Positions 8,553 through 18,700 of a stretch of 64,000 nt of DNA are shown here, piece by piece. The DNA is from Pontiellaceae bacterium B12219 (GTDB taxonomy: Bacteria > Verrucomicrobiota > Kiritimatiellia > Kiritimatiellales > Pontiellaceae): positions 16,254-80,253 of the forward strand of contig JARNMJ010000018.1 in NCBI GenBank assembly GCA_029432795.1. The letters are read 5' to 3'. The translations under genes and the position numbers were made by a program. Position 1 is the first letter of the stretch. Each line of letters starts with the position of its first letter. Under the pieces are notes generated by a model. That model made no database searches, was not told the origin of the DNA, and saw nothing but the letters and a program-made list of their open reading frames with translations.

Positions 8553-8999
8553 TTAAAAATAGTTTTCGTGATTCTTGTGCTTTTTCGCGGCTAATAAATT
8601 TTCCACCCCCAAAAGGACCTGCTCCGGCTTCTTCAATTCGCATTCCCAAATCACAATGACGGTCCAGCCCATTTCTCTGAGCGTTTTCTGATTTTTCCGA
8701 TCGTTGGAAACATTGCGGTCAAATTTAGCCTGCCACCATTCGGTACGGGTTTTGGGGGTGGTGGTTCCTTTGCAGCCCGGATGTCGGTGCCAGAAGCAGC
8801 CGTGCACGAAAATGACGGTTTTATATCTCGGCAGCACAATGTCCGGTTTGCCCGGCAGCTTTTTATTCTTCGGGCCATTGACCGTGAAGCGATAACCGGC
8901 CTGATGCAGCAATGACCGGACGAGCATTTCGGGTTTCGTATTCTTACCTTTGATGCGCGACATATTCCACGATCGCTTCTCTGGAGTCAGATGATCCAT
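8553..8999 (-). CDS. vsr: Very short patch repair endonuclease (Vsr)
   Basis: A 148-residue Vsr nuclease, which nicks next to T:G mismatches that arise by deamination of 5-methylcytosine. The family core is complete: MSRIKGKNTKPE at the N-terminus, KPDIVLPRY (Asp53), the signature VHGCFWHRHPGC (His71) and WWQAKFDRNVSNDRKNQKTL. The chosen ATG yields the standard MDHLTPEKRS start. Vsr normally sits beside a Dcm-type cytosine methyltransferase; here the neighbour is an HNH nuclease and no methyltransferase is seen in the window. Confidence 0.92.
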   Translation of the reverse strand: MDHLTPEKRSWNMSRIKGKNTKPEMLVRSLLHQAGYRFTVNGPKNKKLPGKPDIVLPRYKTVIFVHGCFWHRHPGCKGTTTPKTRTEWWQAKFDRNVSNDRKNQKTLREMGWTVIVIWECELKKPEQVLLGVENLLAAKKHKNHENYF

Positions 9000-9011
9000 A
9001 GGGGGAATATA

Positions 9012-9108
9012 TCGCGCAGAGACGCGGAGGCGCAAAGAAAGAAACAAATCAGAATGTCGTATCCCCTACTCTTCCGTGTATTTCGTGTATTCCGTGGTGA
9101 ATAAAACA
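9012..9108. repeat. Degenerate GCAGAGACGCGGAGG / TTCGTGTATTCCGTGG repeats
   Basis: Two runs of the degenerate CACGAA/CAGAGACG class between vsr and the DUF1573 gene. They have no coding potential beyond low-complexity peptides such as TTEYTKYTEE. Confidence 0.5.
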
Positions 9109-9131
9109 CCTGTATTCCCGTTACTGCGGCC

Positions 9132-9145
9132 GCCCGGCGGGCTAC
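9132..9145 (-). repeat. REP-like unit overlapping the stop codon of the DUF1573 gene
   Basis: On the minus strand the DUF1573 gene ends CGGTAG and runs straight into the palindrome CCCGCCGGG. The GTAG foot of the unit supplies the TAG stop, as it does for the copies at 24.16 and 25.11 kb. Confidence 0.45.
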
Positions 9146-9801
9146 CGAATGAACACGTAAACTTTGAATTCCTTGGGTCGCGTTTCGCCGTCGAGCGGTT
9201 CGGGGCGGAGGCGGATATAGCCCCGGAAATTTTCCATGCCGGGCGCCGGACTGATTTTAAGCGCATATTCGCGGCCGGGCTGAACGGCCGTCAGCTCCGC
9301 CTGAAGAGTTCCAAGGCTTGGAACGGCTTCGACGAGTTCAATGGCTTCCGCATAGTGGTTGGTTAAGATGACGGTTTGCGGCTCGTATTGCGCCGCCCGG
9401 TCCCAGATGACGCGCTTGACGGAGGGTACATAGCTTTCCGGAATGTTGACTTCAACATCGAGCCGATAGGGCCTTTTGGTGGAATCGGCGGTATAAACCT
9501 GCACATATTTTTTCTGCGTTCCGGTTCGTCCTCTCAACGAAAAGGAGACCTCAACGGTTCCGGTTGCTCCGGGCATCACCGTACGTTTTCCAGACCTTGG
9601 AACCATGCATCCGCAGGAGCTCTCAATCCGCACAATTTCCACCGGCTCATCGCCTTCGTTTGCATAGGTGAACTGAAGATCAACCGATTCCTGCAACGGA
9701 TGCACCTGCTGCGAGATCCGTTCCTGCGCCCAGCGAAGATCCGCCCATGCAGACGAACCCAGAACCAGTAGATATACCAGACAGCCAATCAATCTTTTCA
9801 T
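9142..9801 (-). CDS. Secreted DUF1573 domain protein
   Basis: A 219-residue exported protein with a signal peptide (MKRLIGCLVYLLVLGSSAWA). The DUF1573/ASPM-SPD-2-like Ig fold runs from about 35 to 130 and carries the typical IESSCGCMVP motif followed by PGATGTVEVSF. A second beta-rich half ends KVYVFIR. These proteins are abundant in Bacteroidota and PVC bacteria and are thought to be periplasmic or surface adaptors; no reaction is known. Divergent from the giant-protein operon. Two TTCCA...TGGAA palindromes lie inside the reading frame. Confidence 0.8.
   Translation of the reverse strand: MKRLIGCLVYLLVLGSSAWADLRWAQERISQQVHPLQESVDLQFTYANEGDEPVEIVRIESSCGCMVPRSGKRTVMPGATGTVEVSFSLRGRTGTQKKYVQVYTADSTKRPYRLDVEVNIPESYVPSVKRVIWDRAAQYEPQTVILTNHYAEAIELVEAVPSLGTLQAELTAVQPGREYALKISPAPGMENFRGYIRLRPEPLDGETRPKEFKVYVFIR
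9310..9324. repeat. TTCCARNNNYTGGAA palindrome
   Basis: Perfect core, centre AGGCT. In the DUF1573 gene, read as V-P-S-L-G-T. Confidence 0.8.
9588..9602. repeat. TTCCARNNNYTGGAA palindrome
   Basis: Perfect core, centre GACCT. In the DUF1573 gene, read as V-P-R-S-G-K directly after the SSCGCM motif. Confidence 0.8.
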
Positions 9802-9950
9802 GCCACATGCATACCGGTTCCCGCCTGCGAAACAAACCGCAAAAAAACATCAATATAGACCGCAATAATCACACACAACTATGCACTTATTTTCAAGCGC
9901 CGCGCATTCTTTGTATTTATATAAAATCCTAATATAGATAAGGTTGACAC

Positions 9951-9979
9951 CCCCTAATACGAGAGCTAGGTTCGGTCAG
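9951..9979 (+). promoter_or_regulatory. Possible promoter of the giant-protein operon
   Basis: TTGACA followed about 17 bp later by TAGGTT, roughly 75 bp upstream of the first giant gene. The -35 box is perfect and the -10 box poor. Confidence 0.3.
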
Positions 9980-10055
9980 TTCGGAAGCGAAGAGGGGTTC
10001 TGATTAGGCGGTTCAGTTTCATTCGGCACCCTTTCCACTCGAAAAGGATTCTAAA

Positions 10056-13000
10056 ATGAAAACGATCACCTCCAGTTTAATTTCCCGTTTATCGATGCTG
10101 AGCTTCATGCTGCTGTTCAGCCTCTGTTGGAACCCTTCTGTTTCGGCCATGACGGCCCGGCCGCTGAATCAGGAATTTCTCGATGCCACCCTCCCGAACG
10201 ATATTTTCTGGCAATATGAATCGACCCTCGATGGCCGGATGGAACTGCGGGGCGACAGCACCTCGACCGTCACCGAAAATATTCCGGGAAATCCGGTTTT
10301 GTTTTCCACCTACAGCGGCGGAAACCGAATCCGGGCAAACTTTTACCGTTGCGACCAAACCACCGAGCTGACGCGTCAGGGCTTTTATCTGGGCCGCTCC
10401 CAGTCCACCACGGTTCAGTTTGCGATTTATGAAAGCTCCACGGAAACCGGAACCTACAATCTGCTTTCATCCACCTCGGTCACTGCGGCAATCGGAACCA
10501 ATTTTGTCTACGGCACCATGAATACCGTTATGCAGGAAGGAAAATTTTATCTGATCGGTGCCAGCTGGAACAACGCATCGCAGTACCGTTCTTCGGGAAC
10601 CCATCCCCAGCAACCGATTTTTGGAGAAAGTCTGGGCGGCTATGAATCCAACGTGTATCCGCCGGCGGCCACGGTCTCCGGCAGCACAAAAAACACCCTC
10701 GTATACGTTCAGACGCTGGAAGTGAGCACCAATATGGTCATGCGTATGGATGACCGCGTGAACGGCTCGGGACTTTCCACCAACAGCGTCGGCATCATTT
10801 TCGGTCTGGGCGGGTACGATCCGCTCACACTCTCATTCAAACACCGCGCAGCCGGCGAGGAAGCCCATCCCGGAGACGGCATTTTTCTGAGCGGCGACAG
10901 CGGTACGACATTCAGCAAAATTTATGACCTTCCTTCCGGAACAACCGCCTGGCAGACCTTTACCCTCGATATCAATACCCTCGCCGCTCAGAATGGAATT
11001 TCGTTAAACGGAACGTCCGTGCTTAAATTCCAGCAGGTTGATGATTACGGTTGGCCCACCGACGGCCGTGAATTTGATGACATCCGCCTGTATTCGAATC
11101 CCGACATTTTGCTGGATGATGCCGAATATGTCTCGGGCTCCGCTTCCAATATCTGGAAAAAAGGGCTCAGCATCCGGACCATTCCCCTGAATCTGGACAC
11201 CTGGCTGATCGACGGATTAAATCCGGCCTCCTATCCCGGCGCGCAGTATCGGGTTTCGATTCTCGACGGAGCAACCAGCGTCTATTCAAGAACCATCACA
11301 CATCCCGTAAGCTTCCAATCATTGGAAACCGCCACCGACGATTGGATTGCTTATTTTCAACTGCCCGGCACCACGCATTTTCCAAAGAATAATTACACGC
11401 TGAAAGTTGAAGCCGATTCCTCCAATCTGATTTCCGAAGGCCGGGAGGATAATAACAGCCGAACCCTGCCGCTCGTCATCAATAACTATTCCGGAAAACT
11501 GTATTTCGACGATATCGAAACCGAAATTACCGTCACCGATTGGAGCCGCACCTCCGACACCCACCACACCATCAGCGGAAACGGCCTGCTTTCGGGCTAT
11601 CCTTTCACTTTCACGAATCTTCAGGTGATTAAAAACCTGACCACGCTGGACTACACCATGAATCCGGCGGACTGGCAGACGATCAACGTCGATGTGCCCG
11701 AGCAGTTTGAACAGCAGAATATACACTACGAATTCGGTTCCCCGGTCCGGCTCACCGCCAACGGCGGCACCGTGGATGTGGAGGTTCGGCTGCCTTCCGG
11801 GCTCGGCATTGCCACCCACCAAACCTACATGATGGATTCCACGATCGAATTCTATGATGTTCCTGTCGACACCGCGCTGACCATGACCGCGCCCTTAACC
11901 CGCAATGCCAACTTCCAGCTCTCGGAAGAAACCAAACCGCTGTGGATTTACGCCACAAGCGCAACCTGGCATCCAACCCTTGGAACCTTTGAATTCACCA
12001 GCGGAGGCTCCGTCGTCTGCACCCGCACGGCAGGGCATGATTTCCTGGAAAGCAACAGTGCCAATCTGGACTCCCCGGAGCTCGCCCTTAAACGATCCAA
12101 CGCGGAATACTACCGCTTTGTGGATTCCGTCCAATCCGATATCACAGTGACCACCACGGCCGATGAAGATGCCCGCCTGAGCGCAAAACTCGTTTTCAGC
12201 CCCGGCGAATTTTCACCCCATTTTCCCTATGGACCGGAAATCAGCTGGAACTACAGCAGCCAGCTTGAGCTGACGGATGACCTGCCGACAATGGGCAGCG
12301 CTCTGGCCGATCCATCCCCCCTGTCCATCTCTTACGCCACCACCTGCGCGGAAGCCGCCTGCTCGGCTCCTTCAAATCCGGAAACCATCCCCCTCTTTCC
12401 CAACGATTATTTCATGGCGTTCAGCAAAGACGGCGGACTCGATCTCCCGGTCTACTTCAACGGCACCGACATCCGCTGGGGCCTCGGACAAAACGGCCTT
12501 TATGCGCAGGAAGCGCTGAACTTCGATAAAGGGCGTTTTTATATGCCCGGCCATTTCATCCGAAACGATCAATCCCAACTGCCTGCCGACCTGAATATGG
12601 GGCCCGCTGTGATTCTCCTGTCCGGCATGCGCCCGGCCTCCGCCGATATGGAACGCCCCGGCCACTATTCCGGCAACGAAGATTATCGCGCCGGACTGGC
12701 CGATTATGCCGGCTTGAACCTGCGGGTTGAAGAGAACCTTGCGCGGGCGGCCCGCTCGGTTCTCGGCGGCGTGCAAACCGACCAGTGGCTGCAAACCGAG
12801 CGCTCGAAATATTACGTCCGCCCCTCCGGTGTCACCGGCATTCACGAAGCCGAACCGTACAGCTTCCCCAACACGCTTGAGATTTACGGCTATCTCCATC
12901 AGTTCGATCAATACGGACTTTCCTACCTTTCCGGCAACCCCGTAGAAAGCCGGACCGACGGCCTCGTCATGTTGCCCTATCCTTCCAGTTTCGATGTGGA

Positions 13001-15758
13001 ATACGACGGGCTGCGCTTTGACTGCCTCGGCGAAATTCTCGGCGGCGAACTCGCCAATGCCTCCGACAAATTAATGGCCTATTGGAATGCGGTCATTGAT
13101 CCGCGCACCTTCTTTTATGCCCCGACTGATGCAAGCACCTGCGCCAACAGCGCCCGCGTCCTCTGCCTGGGAATCACCACCGCCTGCGCCAATATCGACG
13201 GCGTGCTGACCGGCGTTCTCGGATTCCTGCCCAATGGAAACCTCGCCAATAAAGCCGCCGGTGTGCAGAACGTCGATTCCCGCCTAAGCCTGCCGGACCG
13301 GATTAAACTGGATGGCCCCGGCAGCGAGGAATATCATTTCACGCCCATTCTTTCCGCCTACTACAACGACTACGAAAATCGCGGTCCCGGTTTCTCCGAC
13401 ACCGGATGGATCAACTTTGCCGGCGCTCTGGATGTGGCCTTCTTCAACGATCTGAATGTGCTGTTCCACACCAGCGCCAGCACCAACAGCACCACCGCAC
13501 CGATTTATATGACCGGCGGTTTTTCCGATGATTCAAATGACACCTTTCATGTCAATCCCGGAACCTTTGACGAGCTGAATGCCGGCAAACCCTCCGGCGT
13601 AACCCTCGACGATTTCCGCTATCCGTATACCGATCAGTATCGGGTTCGTGCACAGAAAACCTGGCTGGAAGTCGTGAACTTTGATTATCCCCTCAACTGG
13701 TCCACCTCCACCAAATCCTTTAAATCCGCGGAGCCTGTCGAAAACGATATTGTGATCCTGAAGCTGGAACATCAGGCCGATTATCTCAGTGCCGACCATG
13801 CCGAAATTTCGTTCGGCGTTCAGTACGACGGGCTCCCCCAGATTAACATCGCCAACATGGCCTTTAATGCCATCGATGAACAAACCGGCATGGCCTCCGC
13901 CGTGCTGAACAGCGTAAACAGTAATTTGTTCCAGACCATTTTTTCCGGTTTGGCCCAGTTCGACAAACTGCTCGCGGATGTGCCCGAACAATTATTCGAG
14001 CCCATTCTCGCGCAATCGGTGGACCCGATCGTCGATCAGCTCTATACCCAGCTGAACATTGCCTACGCAGCCGCGCCGGATACCGATTATTATTCAGCCC
14101 TGATTCAGGGCTACGTCGCCGGCCCCGTCGGATCGGTCCAGGAACAGCTGGAAGATTTAGCCGATTCTTCCGGCAACGCCGTCAACATGCTCGATGAGAT
14201 TGACGGACATCTGGAACAGGCGCTGCGGGTGATCGATGCCTTTGTCGATACCGTTCAATACGATCCGCTGACCGGCCAGCAACTGGCTCAACCGATTTCC
14301 GGCCTGCTGAACCTTCAGGGAACCCAATTCGAGTTCCTCGGCGATTTGGCTGCCGGCATCGTCGGAACCATGGCCGCCGATCTGGCCAACGAACTGGCCG
14401 GAGAACTTGTTCCTGAACTGAACGAAACCCTTGAAGAACTGAAACCCGCGCTCGATACCGCCCGCGAATATCTAACTGAAATACGCGACGTGATTGAACA
14501 GGCCAAAGCGCAACTGGCCGACGGCGAATCCTTTGTCCGCGAACTGCAGAATGCACTCGACCCCGCGCAGCTGCAGGCCGCGATGGATGCGGCCGTGAGC
14601 GATCTCACGGAACAGTTTGACGAACTGCAGACGGCCGGCGATCTGCTGGAGGAATATACCGCAGAAGAAATTAAGACCATGATCCGCCAGTCGATTGAAG
14701 ACCGGTTCTACTCCTCCCTCGCATGCTGTAATATCCAGCAGGTGATTCGCAGCCGGCTCTACGATGTTCAGGCTTCGGTGCAAACGGCCATCGACGGTGT
14801 TTTCCAGCAGGTCAACACCGCCATTAAAAATGTCATCGGCGAATATCTGACCGCCATCGATGAAGAAATCAACGGTATGCTCGGCGATCTTTCGGATCTC
14901 GTCGGGGCCGGACAGATCGACGGATACGCCCATATTAAACACGACTCGCTGACCGAACTTCGGCTGGACGGCGCCTTCCAATGGAAAGTGCCGGAAGAGA
15001 TGGAATTCTCGGCGTATATGATTATCCGCCAGCTGAATGCCGACGGATCGTCCAGTTGCGGATTGCCGGGCGATAATGCCACGGAAGTGGTTCTCGGCAC
15101 AGATGATGTCGGACTCAGCTGGGTCGGCTCCGATCTGCGGGCGAAAATCAACACGAAGTTTGCCTTCTCATCCGGGCCGTTCAAACCGATCGGTCTGGCC
15201 GGCGCGTTCGAAATGACGGAAGGAAGCGTCAGCTTTGAAGCCTTTAAAATCACCGAGCTCTATGCGGCGGCGGCCTTCGGTGCCCGGGAGAACTATCTGT
15301 CCGCGGCCCTGCGCTGCGAAATGACCAGCTTTGAAGTGGAAGGCGGTGTGTTCTTCGGGCGCACCTGCAGTCTCGATCCGTTTGCGTGGGATCCCGATGT
15401 TCAGGGCATTCTCGGCGATCCGCCCTTCACCGGCGTGTATGTCTATGGCGAAGGCTGGATGCCCATTGTCGACTACGGCTGTCTCTTCCGCATCAAGGCC
15501 GGCGTCGGCGCAGGCATGTTCGCCTTCCTGGAAGGACCGATCGGAGGAAAAGTATTCCTCGGCGCGGAAGGCGAAGCCCTTTGCGTGGTGGGCGTACGCG
15601 GCGAAGTCACCCTGGTCGGCATGAAAAACGGCGACCTTATGCGGATGAAAGGCAAAGGCAAAATTTCAGGTAAAGTCGGGCCCTGTCCCTTCTGCGTCAA
15701 ATTCAGCGCAAGCGCTGAAATCACCTATGAAAACGGCGATTGGGATGCCGATTATTAG
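10056..15758 (+). CDS. Giant secreted multidomain protein (1900 aa)
   Basis: Exported protein with a signal peptide (about residues 1-32, ending SVSA). In order: beta-sandwich regions with several Ser/Thr/Gly-rich strands; a CARDB-like domain (about 370-475, with YTLKVEADSSNLISEGREDN); a long beta-rich middle with cysteine pairs (TTCAEAACS, TCANSARVLC); a mainly helical, probably coiled-coil segment (about 1350-1620, rich in Leu/Glu/Ala heptads such as LEELKPALDTAREYLTEI); and a Gly-rich amphipathic beta-strand C-terminal domain (about 1625-1900). No known sorting signal or enzyme motif was recognised. First gene of a tight cluster (9-bp gap to the next). A cell-surface or extracellular structural/adhesive role is inferred only from size, secretion and domain types. 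Confidence 0.8.
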   Translation: MKTITSSLISRLSMLSFMLLFSLCWNPSVSAMTARPLNQEFLDATLPNDIFWQYESTLDGRMELRGDSTSTVTENIPGNPVLFSTYSGGNRIRANFYRCDQTTELTRQGFYLGRSQSTTVQFAIYESSTETGTYNLLSSTSVTAAIGTNFVYGTMNTVMQEGKFYLIGASWNNASQYRSSGTHPQQPIFGESLGGYESNVYPPAATVSGSTKNTLVYVQTLEVSTNMVMRMDDRVNGSGLSTNSVGIIFGLGGYDPLTLSFKHRAAGEEAHPGDGIFLSGDSGTTFSKIYDLPSGTTAWQTFTLDINTLAAQNGISLNGTSVLKFQQVDDYGWPTDGREFDDIRLYSNPDILLDDAEYVSGSASNIWKKGLSIRTIPLNLDTWLIDGLNPASYPGAQYRVSILDGATSVYSRTITHPVSFQSLETATDDWIAYFQLPGTTHFPKNNYTLKVEADSSNLISEGREDNNSRTLPLVINNYSGKLYFDDIETEITVTDWSRTSDTHHTISGNGLLSGYPFTFTNLQVIKNLTTLDYTMNPADWQTINVDVPEQFEQQNIHYEFGSPVRLTANGGTVDVEVRLPSGLGIATHQTYMMDSTIEFYDVPVDTALTMTAPLTRNANFQLSEETKPLWIYATSATWHPTLGTFEFTSGGSVVCTRTAGHDFLESNSANLDSPELALKRSNAEYYRFVDSVQSDITVTTTADEDARLSAKLVFSPGEFSPHFPYGPEISWNYSSQLELTDDLPTMGSALADPSPLSISYATTCAEAACSAPSNPETIPLFPNDYFMAFSKDGGLDLPVYFNGTDIRWGLGQNGLYAQEALNFDKGRFYMPGHFIRNDQSQLPADLNMGPAVILLSGMRPASADMERPGHYSGNEDYRAGLADYAGLNLRVEENLARAARSVLGGVQTDQWLQTERSKYYVRPSGVTGIHEAEPYSFPNTLEIYGYLHQFDQYGLSYLSGNPVESRTDGLVMLPYPSSFDVEYDGLRFDCLGEILGGELANASDKLMAYWNAVIDPRTFFYAPTDASTCANSARVLCLGITTACANIDGVLTGVLGFLPNGNLANKAAGVQNVDSRLSLPDRIKLDGPGSEEYHFTPILSAYYNDYENRGPGFSDTGWINFAGALDVAFFNDLNVLFHTSASTNSTTAPIYMTGGFSDDSNDTFHVNPGTFDELNAGKPSGVTLDDFRYPYTDQYRVRAQKTWLEVVNFDYPLNWSTSTKSFKSAEPVENDIVILKLEHQADYLSADHAEISFGVQYDGLPQINIANMAFNAIDEQTGMASAVLNSVNSNLFQTIFSGLAQFDKLLADVPEQLFEPILAQSVDPIVDQLYTQLNIAYAAAPDTDYYSALIQGYVAGPVGSVQEQLEDLADSSGNAVNMLDEIDGHLEQALRVIDAFVDTVQYDPLTGQQLAQPISGLLNLQGTQFEFLGDLAAGIVGTMAADLANELAGELVPELNETLEELKPALDTAREYLTEIRDVIEQAKAQLADGESFVRELQNALDPAQLQAAMDAAVSDLTEQFDELQTAGDLLEEYTAEEIKTMIRQSIEDRFYSSLACCNIQQVIRSRLYDVQASVQTAIDGVFQQVNTAIKNVIGEYLTAIDEEINGMLGDLSDLVGAGQIDGYAHIKHDSLTELRLDGAFQWKVPEEMEFSAYMIIRQLNADGSSSCGLPGDNATEVVLGTDDVGLSWVGSDLRAKINTKFAFSSGPFKPIGLAGAFEMTEGSVSFEAFKITELYAAAAFGARENYLSAALRCEMTSFEVEGGVFFGRTCSLDPFAWDPDVQGILGDPPFTGVYVYGEGWMPIVDYGCLFRIKAGVGAGMFAFLEGPIGGKVFLGAEGEALCVVGVRGEVTLVGMKNGDLMRMKGKGKISGKVGPCPFCVKFSASAEITYENGDWDADY
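11313..11327. repeat. TTCCARNNNYTGGAA palindrome
   Basis: Perfect core, centre ATCAT. In giant gene 1 at the CARDB-like domain, read as F-Q-S-L-E. Confidence 0.8.
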
Positions 15759-15767
15759 AGGACCATT

Positions 15768-18700
15768 ATGATTGGAAATAACAGATTTAAATCAGGACTG
15801 AACGCGGCGGCTCTATCCGTGGCACTGGCAGTTACCCTGCTGCCCCGGTCATCAGACGCTCAGAACAATCAGGGACTCGGCAATATGATTTTCACGGCGG
15901 GCACGGTTGCCACCGATGAAAACGGGCGGGACTGGGCCTATCTCAGCTGGATGGCCACCGACCTTTCGATGCTGCTGGGTGTGCAGTACGACATCTATGC
16001 CAAACCGGGCGACTTTGATGATCCCGTCCCCTATCAACTCAAGGGCACCGCGCAGCTCCATACCGACCCGCAGTCGATCACTGTACTGAGCGGGCAGGCT
16101 GTAAATCTCGGGCAGGACTTAAGCCAATTGGAAGATGTCATGGATCAACTGTTCGCCGAAGCCGTGCCCGCCGGGGATCTGACGCTTGGCGAAAAGGTTG
16201 CGGCGGTCATCGACGGGTCCATTGAGGATACCCGAATGTTTCAGAATATCGTCTTTATGTCGCAGGCCCACCCGGCCCTCACTTTGGCGCTCGGCCGGGG
16301 CTTTGCCTGCCGGCTCGATACCGAAGGCATTACCAGCTTTGAAATTCGCGATCACAACACCGGCGAAATCATCGGCCGGATCAGCGTGGAAGCCGGCAAT
16401 CCGCTCATCCTTCCGGCCCCCGGAGCGATGACACAGGTTTATGACACCTCACCCAAAGGACATCTGAATATCCGCCTGCGCTGGACGGTTCCCGATGCGT
16501 TGCGGCGGCTTTCGCTCATGCAGTTCGGCTATAACCTGTATCGCATGGATTATGACTTTGCTGTGAATCATGGATACGATGGAACGCCACCCGGTACCGC
16601 CTTGCTGCAGGAGCTGGCACAGGCGAACCCGCAGGTTAAACGGGTGAATAATCTGCCGATTCTTCCGGATGAAGATGCGGTTGAACCGAACACCTATTTC
16701 TTTATTGATGACAACGACGGACTCAGCGGCGGCGTTCCTTTTGTGGACGGGGAACAATATGTTTATTTTGTCACCGCATTGGATCTGCTCGGTCGGGATG
16801 GCGACGTTTCCGACGGATTTACCGCAGAAGCCTGCGACCGGGTGGCCCCGCGTGTGCCGAAGGACATTCGTACCCGTGCGCTCTACACCTTCGACGAGGC
16901 TGAGAACGCGATACAGTCGGTGGAGATTTCCTGGGATCAGGATCCCGACGCCGCCGAAACACATGCCTATTATGTCTATCGCTACGACAGCATTGCCTCC
17001 ATGCAGGCCAATGCGGCCAACGAATTTGCGGGCCGGATTGCCGGGCCGATTTCCCGCCGGGATAATGTGGACCGGCTGCTGTACACAAATGTGCTGTCAG
17101 CGGCTGATCAGGACCGCACCTATTGGTACACCGTGCGGGCCATTGACGATGCCGCATGCGGACCGAACCTTTCGCTGAACAGCGCACCGGTTCACGGCGG
17201 CATTCACGACTGGGAAGGACCGGAGGATCAGGGCGACGCAGGTGTCAGCATTTATGTGCAAACGCTGAACTGTCGTGCAGATCAATTTGGCAGCGGCCCT
17301 GACGTTCCGGATTACGATCTGGAGTTGAACTGCCTCCGGACCAACGCCGGCGTTGAATGGGTTGAATTCGCCTACATGCCCGGAGAGGGCACCGGTCAGC
17401 CAAACTATACGCCTGCGATCTTTACGGGACGCCACTATTTCGGAGACAGCCCGGAGGTTAAGGTGCAGGTGAAGCTGCCGGAAGGGCACCTCACATACTA
17501 CACGATATACTGCCGGGTCGGCAACGGAATGAAAACCAGTGATTATGTAACTGCCGTCGGCAGTGTGAAGGGAACCGGCATTGCCAATTTTGTCTGCGGA
17601 GCCTCCTACGGCTATACCGATGACTCCAGCGAGGGCCCCCATATTACAAATACCGGCCTTCCCTATTTTCCGATTCTGCAAGCTGAAGTTCCGGATGGAG
17701 CCGGTGAATATCGATTTTACCGACGCGTGAACAACGGCCCCCGGACTCTGATCGGTCAGGGCGAAACCACCAATGCGCTCGTCATTACGGAATCCGATGA
17801 ACAGGCCTTTATCGCAAACGGCGGAACCATTTGTTACTACTACCAGTTCTTCGACTTTAACGGAAATCCCGGACCGATGACGCTGATCGACTGCATTCCA
17901 ATGGCTCGCGCCATAGCGCTGCCCGTTCCGGTTTTGAATCCGATTGAAAGCAGTGGAACCGAAATGGCATCGCCGGGAATGGAAGCCGGCTGGTTCTGTG
18001 CTCCGCAGGGCGTTGAACGTTTTGAAGTGGCCATCCACAAAGCTTCGGGAACCGCTCTCCTGGAAACATTCAGCCCCGATCTGCGGGATATTGAAAACAA
18101 CGGCATCACCAACTTTGCCAATGTCATGCTGGACGGATCGCTAACCAACCTCGCTTTCCAAACGTATATGACCGGCCGGGTCGGCGCCAATTTCGGGCTG
18201 CCGGATCAACCGGAATTTTTGATTACCGCCGGAATTGAGCTGGGCACAGAATATATTCTGATGGTTCGCGCCACCGGCCCCAACGGCGAACGCGGAACAT
18301 GGAGCGAAGCGCAGTCTTTTGTCTGGTCGCCCACACTGACGCCCGGCCCGGATGTGCCCTGGCCCGCCCGCAACCTTCCTCCGGTTGAAGATGCACCGTT
18401 CCATCCTGATATTCATGCCGAACTGCTTGTGCCCGATGGTTATGACCTCCTGCCGAATCCGGTCTATCAAGGCATCAACGAACCCCGTATCGGCATTCAG
18501 ATCGGAAGCATTCCCACTCAATTCATCTTAAAGCCCCCTTCGAGTTCAGGAATCGTCATCAACAATATCGGCGACCCGTCGGCTTACCTCTACACCAATG
18601 CCGATGGCGAAACGGTATTCCCCTGTGTGCTCTATCGCGTTCAGGTGGATTCGCCTCAATACCCGAATGTGAAAGGCGATATGGTTCAGGTTTCCGTACT

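Noticed and set aside
9951..10012. CCTAAT...ATTAGG arms upstream of the giant operon as an operator
   Set aside because: Only 6-bp arms about 44 bp apart, no second copy; could be chance.
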